Assembly (NCBI GenBank): GCA_018806915.1
Contig: JAGKQI010000061.1
Location: 1,426,001-1,490,000, forward strand
From: Phytophthora colocasiae
Taxonomy: Eukaryota; Oomycota; Peronosporomycetes; Peronosporales; Peronosporaceae
Direction of reading: 5' to 3'
DNA: 64,000 bases
Each line of letters opens with the position of its first letter. Within the stretch, counting starts at the first letter, position 1. The notes below the pieces were generated by a model. The model searched no databases, was not told where the DNA came from, and saw only the letters and a list, made by a program, of their open reading frames with translations. This document shows positions 42,801 to 51,800 of this stretch, one piece after another. A program made the translations under genes and the position numbers.

Positions 42801-43154
42801 CGAATGGACTCACTGAGTCAGCGACGTCGTCGTCGCAGTAGTAGCGGTAGTGCTGGATTGGCCGCACTACCGCGATCTCGTGGATTCTACTGCTTACAAC
42901 GTGTTCTTGACTTCATGGAGGTAGAACAACACCATCGAGCGATGCATCTGCTGCTTGGAGCAGGAGAAGAGTGTCGCTTTGTATTTAACGAGTTCTGGAC
43001 GAGACCAAGTCGCTCAACTGCTGCCAATTTATTGTCTAGCGCAGGAAACGTGGCGCTTTCAGTATTTAGCTCAAACACTATTCATCGCGAAGAGAGAGGA
43101 ACGGCGGAGAACGGAAGCGATTGGAGTCTACCACCTCTGCGGTCGTTCTTCTAA
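39879..43154 (+). CDS. Membrane-anchored PH domain and DUF547 protein, 1,091 aa
   Basis: The first in-frame ATG is at 39879 (MAQWKGQNEALRR). Two hydrophobic segments follow at about residues 16-35 and 60-80, so the N-terminus is probably membrane-inserted. Residues about 515-632 look like a PH domain, with RQEWFIVAADNLHFFRSF and LEVITLFVETPEEREQL. Residues about 700-960 match the DUF547 pattern: MSSRDRVALGLNLYHTLFIHAVL, the YTLADIQRVILRCP segment, and a C-terminal LPRVCEWYRIGH block. DUF547 proteins are common in oomycetes and plants with no settled biochemical role; PH suggests phosphoinositide or membrane targeting. A Ser/Arg-rich insert lies near 980. Single exon. Its last 77 bases overlap the antisense kinase ORF. 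Confidence 0.8.
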   Translation: MAQWKGQNEALRRQMRSLATCLALVAFVGTSFRCLQVEAYSKLLFRLVFPSGDVTVSKMLWLGLGMGLAVVQLKDVVDRCRQKWTTRRQQMFLVDESSRTASVIVLSGVNKLQRVPVNTQQFQGQMVLETSVNSFGLQLQGCFMSHVPVNSELFLALELLTEVKGLKWTVIEQFCKWCGVQPVQYQDQKSLGQLHFSVPLTLCEDLLFKPNHGEEKQANNFTQEKIYTLEVSSSGWKLKWLVTSILTVLEWIPSGWTMPPVRLTGYLQVPKRGVQVITMEKRNLFCFSMHYEGPPTHFDSKPLRISLPRDDLVPELDVGSPIALFSGNGQRGGVPLAHAEACRRIGEDSRALNRLNFSLDVWVEFVDRVAGRRKVGYLLEVTDETQQLRRTVMRSATTLKNALLLLHLEHKIDRKETERETGKFETEIELEQAESVDFQTLTVESREYRYGQIEHETSAVAQVLEQIASTPAQGRRRWRQPQRCYQNQLEKATLYRCLMSPSRLPSVPSYHAIGVQLNESQHLAMNVVSEAGVYRLHGAGDGTRPLLRQEWFIVAADNLHFFRSFSVIPSLSIPVTSVLNVSSIDHLDLLNGNKPANVYHAKGAVPRWYCLEIHLVLEVITLFVETPEEREQLVASLQPLTIDGCDGHVPSIPVKEEAVAVAPLFCPMTLDTQTQPVCLNQRTSRFVDGFETDINASRAHKLVQESLEAGLKVFALGEVAVRLRINRPTVLRFLDKVEKLNNLDLDKVSAGMSSRDRVALGLNLYHTLFIHAVLIFRYPQSHEQWKLLQTIPCYLMRVKGGNESVRYTLADIQRVILRCPVPVSLEASSFKRSLSQNALMDLAIGGGDAIDGLSRTVLGVAWTPVLPSSSSYSAVKTTPRPIPASLAIDNADIRTCLALQINSSPPAAKTTGVIRVYDGGRKLNDQLDATCTIFLSRELELDEVNRVIRLPRVCEWYRIGHRDEGDEHNDGVNRRMDSLSQRRRRRSSSGSAGLAALPRSRGFYCLQRVLDFMEVEQHHRAMHLLLGAGEECRFVFNEFWTRPSRSTAANLLSSAGNVALSVFSSNTIHREERGTAENGSDWSLPPLRSFF

Positions 43155-44784
43155 CTTGAAATAACTGTAAAACAAGTGCATCCGGCAGTCTTTTCCCATT
43201 CGAGTCTCGATTCTGGTCCTTCGACAGGGCGTACGGCAAAGTGTGAACGTCCAGCTCTGACAACACCACACCGAAAGAGAACATGTCGGCCTTGTCGTCG
43301 TATTTCTGTCCTAGCATCACCTCCGGAGCCATCCACAGCGATGTCCCAACGCCTGCCGTCATTGTTTGGTCCATACGTTCTCGAGAGATACCAAAATCCG
43401 TTAGTTTCGCTTCCAACTGGTGATTCAACAGAATATTACGGGACTTGAGATCTCGATGGATGACTGGAGGAGCCAGCGAATGCAGATACGTGAGTGCGTG
43501 GCACACATGAAGAGCGATGGTAGCTTTCTGTCGGTCGATCCCCACTGGGTGTCTAGAAGACTCGTACTTATTCAGTAACGACCGCAGATCTCCGCCTTCC
43601 ATGTATTCCATCACAACACACAAGTCGGAAAGAGAGTTCCAAGCGACCCCAATGATAGTGATAATCCGTGGATGCTCCATCGATGCAGTGAATTTGGCTT
43701 CTGCTAAGAAGTTGTTCACGTGGTGAATGACTCCTCGCGTTTCAGGAGGCAACATCTTGACAGCTACACGTTCACCGTCGAATTTCCCTTCATAAACTTC
43801 TCCAAAGGCTCCACGCGTAATGAGTTGCAAGATTTCGACATCTCTTCGTGAAATACGTTTGGCAGTAATAACGTCATCGGTCCATAACCCTGACTGTCCT
43901 TGGAGGTTCCTGGCATTGTTTCCATCAGAGAGGCTAGATGTACGCTGGTTCTCTGTGTTATGGCCTTCTGTTGAATGTTTGCCACTGTGTTTTGCTTTCT
44001 TGTAAAAGATGAACCCCACAGTAAGCAGTACACAGCCAATTCCCCCGACAGCCCCCACTATCATGCCAGTGTTGATGTCTGTAGAAGACTTGGATGGTAC
44101 AGCCGTCCCCCCACTTGATGAACTGACAAGATCAAGTTCACTAGTGCTGGTAGTACCAGCGAAGTAGCTCCACCTTAAACCATTATCATCACACTCACCC
44201 TTGTTCAAAATATCTGCACCGACTTCGAAGTCGTCGGACGGAATACTATTAACCAGTTCGATCGATCCATCTGAGGGAATGATACACTCTTCATCCATGA
44301 AAAAACGTACAGACAGTGAATTATTAGTCTCGAAAAAATTGACAGTCGCGTAGAGAGCATGACCCAACACGGCATTGAAAACACTGATTTGTGTGCAGTT
44401 TGACGCCATGAAAGCCATTGAGACGTTATGTTGATCGTCTCGACATTCTCTGTTGAATTTCTCCATGAGTACAAATGGTGTGTTTTCAAAGTGATCCTTG
44501 ACAATAACTCTGGCCGCCTCGGGGTAATAGTGGTTGGACGAGATATTCCATGACTTCCATGACTTTGAGGACGTGGCTGCATTCGTACAACCGGTAGAAC
44601 AGTTTTGGTCGGTGTATTCAATGTATTCCCCCGAGTCAACTCGATTGGGAATCCCACCGCAACTCTCGCGTAAGTAGTAGGCGTACACACGGATGCTACC
44701 ATCGTAACAGTAGTTAATGGCATCCTGCCCAATTACACTACTCAGCCAGAGCAATGTGCATATCCCAGCAATCAATATGTGCAT
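43078..44784 (-). CDS. Receptor-like TKL kinase missing its C-terminal subdomain, 568 aa
   Basis: The ATG at 44784 gives a signal peptide (MHILIAGICTLLWLSSVIG). The ectodomain belongs to a second subfamily shared with 45623-47353: CGGIPNRVDSGEY, HFENTPFVLMEKF and RWSYFAG. The helix is 240-261. The juxtamembrane GLWTDDVITAKRISRRDV leads to SRGAFGEVY-like [26 protein letters not shown] and LWMAPEV. Homology ends at LPDALVLQ (about 43170). The remaining 28 codons are unrelated and are read partly antisense to the end of the PH-DUF547 gene. The roughly 50 residues carrying the conserved RPTAAEAL Arg are absent. Stability and activity are doubtful. Confidence 0.85.
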   Translation of the reverse strand: MHILIAGICTLLWLSSVIGQDAINYCYDGSIRVYAYYLRESCGGIPNRVDSGEYIEYTDQNCSTGCTNAATSSKSWKSWNISSNHYYPEAARVIVKDHFENTPFVLMEKFNRECRDDQHNVSMAFMASNCTQISVFNAVLGHALYATVNFFETNNSLSVRFFMDEECIIPSDGSIELVNSIPSDDFEVGADILNKGECDDNGLRWSYFAGTTSTSELDLVSSSSGGTAVPSKSSTDINTGMIVGAVGGIGCVLLTVGFIFYKKAKHSGKHSTEGHNTENQRTSSLSDGNNARNLQGQSGLWTDDVITAKRISRRDVEILQLITRGAFGEVYEGKFDGERVAVKMLPPETRGVIHHVNNFLAEAKFTASMEHPRIITIIGVAWNSLSDLCVVMEYMEGGDLRSLLNKYESSRHPVGIDRQKATIALHVCHALTYLHSLAPPVIHRDLKSRNILLNHQLEAKLTDFGISRERMDQTMTAGVGTSLWMAPEVMLGQKYDDKADMFSFGVVLSELDVHTLPYALSKDQNRDSNGKRLPDALVLQLFQVRRTTAEVVDSNRFRSPPFLSLRDE

Positions 44785-45622
44785 TGCTGTTAAGCGTCGA
44801 AGTTGAGTGATCTGATCAGCTGGTGGGGTATTCGAAAATGAGCGGTGCTCCTAACCTACCGTTTCACTGAAATCGATACACTTGCCTGATTCTTCTCATA
44901 CCTGCCGAATAGGTTCGACTAATTTGTGGATGATGCCTAACGGCAAGCTACTGTAGTACGCAACGCAACATGATTCATCAACGCAATAGCTTTTGCCAAC
45001 GGACGTTAGCGGTACTTACCCCGTGTTTGCTCACACTGCATTTTGCGCTCCACATCATAGGGATCAATACGTCATCTCACCCTTCCAAGCCGTAGTACTT
45101 TGCTCTGTTTCAATCCATTTATTATCCCAGGTACTTTTTGCGTCTTTCTTCTTGTTTTTATGGTATATTCCTCGAGATCGCTGCAGCATAAGTCAATTAA
45201 CTCGTGGGGGAAGTGCCGTCCTGAAAATTCCGCCCACCAATAATTAAAAGCTTCTCAGATGCAGCATACAAAAGACTTTTGCATTGGCAGTTTGAAAGAA
45301 ACTACTACAGTAGTTTCGTCGTGGTCCAGAGGACAATATCTACCCGTGCTGAAGACACCTTTGCACGCATGCATGGGTGAGGGTTAAGACACCACACCAG
45401 GATTGTTGAGACTATCAATGAAGTCGACCGCTTTTTGCACTCCTTCAGAGGGTACGCAGACCTACTGACCAGGTCAGAAGTATCGACGCACACTATCCCC
45501 ACCTGTAATTCGAATACGTGCTAAACTTTTAAGGAACGACGGATATATTACACCAATTCTTCACGCTCTTTGGGAAGTGCGATTGCAGTGCAGGACAATT
45601 AAATTTACTCGTCTTGACTTCA
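44785..45622. other. Intergenic spacer, about 840 bp
   Basis: No supported gene or repeat; it holds the promoter of the 43078-44784 kinase and the 3' side of the next. Confidence 0.45.
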
Positions 45623-47353
45623 TCAAATGAAAATGTTAACAGAGATCTCGGCTAGCACCACTTGTATCTTATACAAAGCTTCAGCAGCCGTTGGTCTCAG
45701 CCTCGGGTCAACGGAGACACATGCTCTACCCAAATCAATTAGCGCTTGCGGATTTCTCTTGGAAAAACCAACGCTCAATCTCCCCATGGCAACATGTTGC
45801 AACACAACCGGTTCTGTTAGTCCCTTCCCGGTGGATTGGTTCATGACATGAGCGTACGGTAGTGTATGCAGATCAAGCTCAGACAGCACGACACCAAAGG
45901 AAAACATATCTGCCTTGTCGCCATAGTGTCCACCCAACATCACTTCAGGAGCCATCCAAAGCGAAGTGCCAACCCCAGCAGTCATCGTCTGGTTCAGATT
46001 CTCCTTGGAGACCCCAAAATCAGTCAACTTGGCATCGAGAGAGCGCGAAAGGAGAATATTCCTGGACTTGAGGTCTCGATGGAGCACTGGACGTGCAAGT
46101 GAATGAAGGTACGTTAGTGCGTGACATACTTGGAGTGCAATCGTAGCTTTTTGTCGATCAATACCCACGGGATAATCCATCTCTTGGTATTTGTTGAGAA
46201 GCGCTCTCAAGTCGCCACCATCCATGAACTCCAGTACAATACACAGATCCGAGAGCGATTTCCACGCTACACCGATGAAGCTAACGATGTTCGGGTGATT
46301 CATGCCAGCACTCAACTTTGCCTCTGCTAAAAATCCGTTTACATACCTGATAACACTGCGTGTTTCAGGCGACAATATCTTCACTGCTACACGTGTATCC
46401 TCGAAAAAGCCTTCATAGACTTCGCCATACGCTCCACGACTTATCAGTTGTCCGATCTCAATATCCCGCCGAGGGATCCTTTTAGCAGTAATGACATCGT
46501 CACTCCACAAGCCAGTCTGTCCTGAATGCGTTCTATCCAGCGAACCTCCTGTAAGGCAGTCTGGTGTAGCAGGTCCACGACTGTAGCCATGTTGAGGATG
46601 TTTTCCTGTCGTATTCCGACGATATAGGACGTATCCAAAAAGTGCGAGGAGGATAGCGAAAACACCACCAATAATTCCTGCGATAAGCTTCACATTAGTC
46701 CCAGACGTTGATTCCGATGAAGTGCTTGGAATTGTAGTTGCACTACTGCTACTACTTGAACTTCCTGTGAAGTAGGTCCATTGATACCTATTGCCATCAC
46801 AAGTGCTGGAATTGAGCAAGTCTGAAGTAACATCGGTGTCTTGGGCATCAATCTGGAACGTCAACGTAACGGAGCCATTAATTGGACTTGAACAAGATTG
46901 GTCCGTGAAATAGCGAACGGAGAGGGTTCCATTGGCGGTGAATTGAATCGTCTCGTACACAGAGAACCCCCACTCTTCGACATACATAATGACTTGCTGG
47001 CAACCATCCGAGATGAGACCAACAGCACCTCGGAATGTTTCACAGTCACTCTCAAAAGCCTCCAGCAGTAGATATGAAGTACTCCCGAACGCTGTTGCGA
47101 TGTTCTCCTTGTAGTCGCTGGAGTTACACACCGTGTGGTGCGATTTCCAGCTCGACGAGGAATCGTTGCACGCATTCTCACAGCTCAAGTAAGGCTCGAA
47201 GAATCCCGCCTCGTACGAGTCCACTCGGTTTGGAGTTCCATCACATTGCTCTCGAAGTGCATAGTACGAATACGTGTCGAAGGTGGTTGCAGTCACCAAA
47301 AGTTGTTGAAACCTTGCCAGCAGTACCACCGCTGCCACAGCACCCCAAGACAT
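45623..47353 (-). CDS. Receptor-like TKL kinase, full length, 576 aa
   Basis: I chose the ATG at 47353 (MSWGAVAAVVLLARF), which opens a signal peptide; an in-frame ATG at 47524 adds a poly-Phe leader encoded by a GAA microsatellite and is unlikely. The ectodomain is of the second subfamily: CDGTPNRVDSYEAGFF, CNSSDYKENIATAFGSTSYLLLEAF, a degenerate C...VIMYVEEWGFSVYE, and QWTYFTGSS. The helix is 222-244. [51 protein letters not shown] and RPTAAEALYKIQ are all present. It is a single exon with all catalytic residues kept. Confidence 0.92.
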   Translation of the reverse strand: MSWGAVAAVVLLARFQQLLVTATTFDTYSYYALREQCDGTPNRVDSYEAGFFEPYLSCENACNDSSSSWKSHHTVCNSSDYKENIATAFGSTSYLLLEAFESDCETFRGAVGLISDGCQQVIMYVEEWGFSVYETIQFTANGTLSVRYFTDQSCSSPINGSVTLTFQIDAQDTDVTSDLLNSSTCDGNRYQWTYFTGSSSSSSSATTIPSTSSESTSGTNVKLIAGIIGGVFAILLALFGYVLYRRNTTGKHPQHGYSRGPATPDCLTGGSLDRTHSGQTGLWSDDVITAKRIPRRDIEIGQLISRGAYGEVYEGFFEDTRVAVKILSPETRSVIRYVNGFLAEAKLSAGMNHPNIVSFIGVAWKSLSDLCIVLEFMDGGDLRALLNKYQEMDYPVGIDRQKATIALQVCHALTYLHSLARPVLHRDLKSRNILLSRSLDAKLTDFGVSKENLNQTMTAGVGTSLWMAPEVMLGGHYGDKADMFSFGVVLSELDLHTLPYAHVMNQSTGKGLTEPVVLQHVAMGRLSVGFSKRNPQALIDLGRACVSVDPRLRPTAAEALYKIQVVLAEISVNIFI

Positions 47354-47489
47354 GACTTCAAACTGCTCAAAAGGATTCTGTTGTAACCGGTAAGGCAGAC
47401 TCCGCAGGTAAAAACGCAACGTGCTTCGCTGAATGTAAGTTGATTCGAACAACGGTTGGCAAGGTTTGAGTCGTGACATTTTTAGAGTC

Positions 47490-47519
47490 CGTAAGAAGAA
47501 GAAGAAGAAGAAGAAGAAA
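47490..47519 (+). repeat. GAA microsatellite
   Basis: About ten GAA/AAG triplets upstream of the kinase start at 47353, read as poly-Phe in the upstream minus frame. Confidence 0.8.
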
Positions 47520-47635
47520 GGCATGTCCAGCAGTACCCGACTAGTTCACATACTTTTAAATGTTGTACGAACCTTGAGCTTACCATCCTTATGTTTTCTA
47601 TTCTTCGTTAGATCTATTCAGTTAAACCAGCTAAT

Positions 47636-47901
47636 CTACACTAGCTCTTGAGATGCAATAACCTGCAATTGATACAATACCTGCGCTGTTGGTCGTAAGC
47701 TCGAATCCACCGACACACACGCTTTATCTAGTTCCACAATAGATTTCGGACTCGCTTCCGAGAAATCCACGCTCATTCTCCGGTAGTCTCCTTCCGTTCG
47801 AGTTGCAATTCTTGTCCTTGGACGCAGCGTAAGGCAGTGTATGCATGTCCAATTCTGATAACACCACTCCGAATGAAAATATGTCGGTTTTCTCGTCGTA
47901 C
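47636..47901 (-). pseudogene. Severed 3' part of a decayed kinase (split by element B)
   Basis: Minus-strand DEKTDIFSFGVVLSELDMHTLPYA continues the kinase that stops at GEKY at 56229. Further on a deletion and frameshift remove the LPDAxxLQ segment, and MSVDFSEASPKSIVELDKACVSVD then follows in another frame, ending RPTAQVLYQLQ and a TAG at 47636-47638. The gene would thus be broken even without element B. Confidence 0.82.
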
Positions 47902-48883
47902 TGTGACGAACCCAGTTCCTTTGTTCGCTAGGGGGCGTATAGCTGACAATGCTGCGCTGCGCTGTCTCGCCGGGTTCTTATATTTCTTAGGCTTCTTCGT
48001 AAGAATCAACACCTCAACACCGTACGGGCTCAGTTCACCTGCGCCGGAACTTCGTTCCTATTTGTATTCAAATGTAATAGAGCTTTCACCCTTTACTCTC
48101 AATCGTTTGTTCGTCCGTCCGTCCGTTCGTCAATCTTTCGTTCGTTCACCTTGGCTGACGTCCTCGTTTCTCAGGCACTAGTGACCGTCTTTGGAACTCC
48201 TCGCTGGCGCTACTAGTGCTAATGACCCGTTCCCGATAGCCCGTCGCCAACTTCACGTCCAGGGGTTCTTCCGTCCAATGCGTAGTCGTATCAGCCTCCA
48301 CTCGGTTGTCGTCCAAAGCTACCAGTCTCAAACTCGTCCTACTCGTTCGGTATACTCACCTTCGTCCCGCTGTTCCGTTCGTTCGTCCGCTTTGCTCGTC
48401 AGTTGATCGTCCACCCGGCTTCACTCGTTAGCCGTTCTAGGGTAGTCGTTCGTCTTCTTCGCCGTTGAGTGCAAGGTCTCTCGCTCTCCGCTGCAAATTC
48501 CGTACGTCTTCGCTTCCTCGTGGCAAATTCTCTACTGTTCGCTCCCTCGTTGCAAATTCTCTACTGAGAACTCCGTTTCGTTCATCCAGGTTCATCGTTT
48601 CGACCGTTGGCTTGGTTTCTCGATGAGGGTGAGTGCGTTTCTCTTCCTCGTCATCAAGATCTTCGCCGTTTTCAGCATTCAACAGCATCCCGCAGGCCAT
48701 TCGCCAATCATCATCATCGATGTTAGCCGCAGTCGTTATTTCTCTTTCGTTCCGACCGCCTAGCGTGCGTCCATCGGTGCCAACTTCAACTTGTGGCGTT
48801 CTTCGGGCTCGCCCATCAATTACGTTCACCCGTACGACATCAACTTCTGCTGTCTTTTCAATATACGTCTCGATCCTGTTACA
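47902..48883 (-). repeat. 3' LTR of element B (982 bp)
   Basis: On the element strand it starts TGTAACAGG and ends GTTCGTCACA. The Pol stop codon TAA lies in its first bases. ORFs inside it are duplicated unchanged in the other LTR and are not genes. Confidence 0.95.
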
Positions 48884-51800
48884 CGCCTTCTCCTTCTCCA
48901 GAGTCTTCCACGACTCTGGCGGCTTGAAAGAACTGTTCATAGTCCCGCATTGAGACCCAAAACGTTCCGTCCTCGCGCCCAGATCGCTGACTATTTCTTC
49001 GTTCGTCATCTTCACGTAGCGGCTGCAACTCAACCTCAAGGACATACTGCCCGGCTGCGTTCCTTCGACGTCGTCTTCGAAGTTCCACCAACATGCCACG
49101 TTGTTTGTCGTTTTCATTCGCAATCGAAACTGTTCGTTCCTTTCGTTTTGGTACTCGTCCAGCCGTGACTTCATTAATTTGAGCCGCCGTTGCTCGATCA
49201 GTCGTTCCGGTCGTCGTTGCACTCGATTCTCGTTCAAGCGTGCCTTCATCCGTCAATTCGTCAATGATGTCGTCCCCCACTTTTTGTAGCACTTGCCCAG
49301 GGTGGTGGTATCGCACTAGAAACGACACATGAGCTATTAACAGCTCTCCGCCTCCGTCCTGATCCTCTCGTCGCAACAACCAATTGTCGTAGCCAGCCGG
49401 TTCAACCACTCTCACCGGTCCAATCCACGAATGTACAAATTTAGAGGCTTTGGCGCCCCTGGGTGGTCGAAATACCCACACTTTATCACCAGGTTTGAAT
49501 TCTCGTTTCGTCCGTGTCTTTCGATCGTAGTATTTCGCTTGTCTTGCTTGTTCTCGTTCCCTAGCGATTTCAGCGCATTCATAACTCGCCTTCAATGTCG
49601 CCAACAGCTTTTGATGATGCTCTGTCAGTTCACTAGCTTCAGTTACATGCGTCCTCCGTAATAACTCGTTCGGCGTTCGTAGTTTTCTTCCCATCATTAG
49701 TTCATTCGGAGATAACGCCACGGTAGAATGCTTTCCCGAGTTGTATGAGTACACTGCGAAGTCCACCCATGCATCCCAGTCACACTGTCGTTCGTCATTC
49801 ATATATGTAGCCACACAGTCCTTCCATGTCCTGTGGAATCTTTCAACAAGTCCAATCATCTGAGGTCTGTACGGTACCGGATTCGTCTGTTGAGCTTGTA
49901 GCAGTCTTACTAATTCGTCAATGACTTTGCCTGTCAGTTCAGGAGCACCGTCCGTTAACAGCTCACGGAAAGGTCCAAACTTCAGCACAATCTCTTTCAT
50001 CAAAAAGGCTGCCACCTTGTCTGCTTGATGACTCTCCACCGTCGTAGCAACAGCGTATCTCGTTACATATTCCAGCGCCGCTATGACATATCGTTGTCCA
50101 TTTTCCCCCACAGGTAAAGGTCCTGCCACGTCCAACGCCCATCGATCTCCAACGTCTCCTCCACGCAAACTTCGTAGTGGTGGGATAATCTCCGTTTGCT
50201 TCGCTTTCCTACTACCACATTCTTGACATCCACGCACCCAACACTTCACATCCTTGGCTAGATTTGGCCACCAATACACTTGTGATACTCGCGCTTGAGT
50301 GTGCGTCGTCCGTAAGTGTCCAGCCCAGATAGAATCATGACATTCTTTAAATGCTATCGGTCGTAACACCGCCGGCAAAATTACTCGAATACCGTCCGCT
50401 GTCTCAATCACTGCCATGCCGTAGCTCGTCGTTACTCGCATATTGCGATATTCACCTTCTTTTATCAGCTTCTGAACCAGTTTGCTTTTCATCTGCTCAT
50501 CGCAAATTTCGTCATCGGTCAACTGCAACGTGTCGCCTTGCAACCTCATTCGTTGTCGTTCAGCACGTGCTTGTTCATCAGCTTCATACTGCTTACTTGA
50601 CGAATTCGTCTTGTGAATTGACTCAGGTCCTCGTATCGTTTTGCCTCCCGTCATTGGTGATGTCGATGTTCGATTGTCATCACTAAGTCGTCGCTCACCC
50701 ACATCGTCAGCAGCATTTTGGCGTTCACTCTGTGCCGGTCTTTTGTCAGATGGCGTCGTTCGCATTCTGGTCGTACGTTTCTCTCTCGGCTGATCATTTG
50801 TCATTGGGGTTGCCGTTGCTTCTTCGGTCATCGCCGCGTTCAAAACCATTTTGCTCACTTCCTTAGTTTCGTCTGGTGTGCGTCGTAAGGCTTCGCTTCG
50901 AGATAATGGCCGTGCCTCATTCACGTCTTTCAGCAACGACTTCTTGTGTTTTTCTCGGTTTCGCTTACCCGTTTTCACACTCCGAGCCTGCTCTTCAGCA
51001 CTCGTTCGTTCCAAAGCGTCTCGGCCCGTAGATTTCGTCATGTTCGCGAGTTTACGTCCTTCATCAGCTGCATTTCGTCCATTCCTCACGTCTCGCTGTT
51101 CGTCACAGCCATCCATCAGCATCGCATTACCGTCGATAGCATCATCCTCGTCCACCGCATCAACAATCGTCGCTCCTTTCGCACTCATCCGTCGACGTCT
51201 CCTTCGTCGTCCGACAGCAGCCAACACCTTAGTCACTACCGGAGATCGGGACAACGCATCTGCTACAACGTTGGTGCTTCCAGGTCGATACTCCACAACA
51301 AAATCGTACTCCTGCAAGATCAGAGCCCAGCGATGCAGTTTCCCCGTTAGGTTCGAACTGGTCATCAGCCATTTCAGTGCAGCATGATCCGTCACTACAA
51401 CAAATCGTCGTCCATACAGGTACGGTCTGAATAATTTGATCGCCCACACCACCGCCAAACATTCCAATTCAGTAATACCATACTTCGTTTCCGCCTCATT
51501 GTTCACTTTGCTGGCATACGCTACAGGTTGCCACCCGTTACCTCCATTTTGCATCAGACTAGCACCAAGTCCAATCGTCGACGCATCAGTACTCAATCGA
51601 AATGGTAGACGGAAATCTGGATAACGTAACACCGGCTTCGTCGTTAAAATTTTCTTTACTGCTTTGAACGCTTCTTCTTGTGACTCTCCCCACTTCCACT
51701 TCACTTTCTTCCTCAATAATTTCGTGAGAGGTTCCATCATCGTCCCGAATCCAGGCACAAATTTCCGATAGTACCCAGCTAGATGTACAAATCGTTTGAC

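Noticed and set aside
47354..47524. Poly-Phe N-terminus for the kinase at 45623-47353
   Set aside because: It is encoded by a GAA microsatellite and precedes a normal signal-peptide start at 47353.
48191..48406. ORF repeated exactly at 55536-55751
   Set aside because: Both lie inside the two LTRs of element B; the identity comes from LTR duplication and there is no coding evidence.
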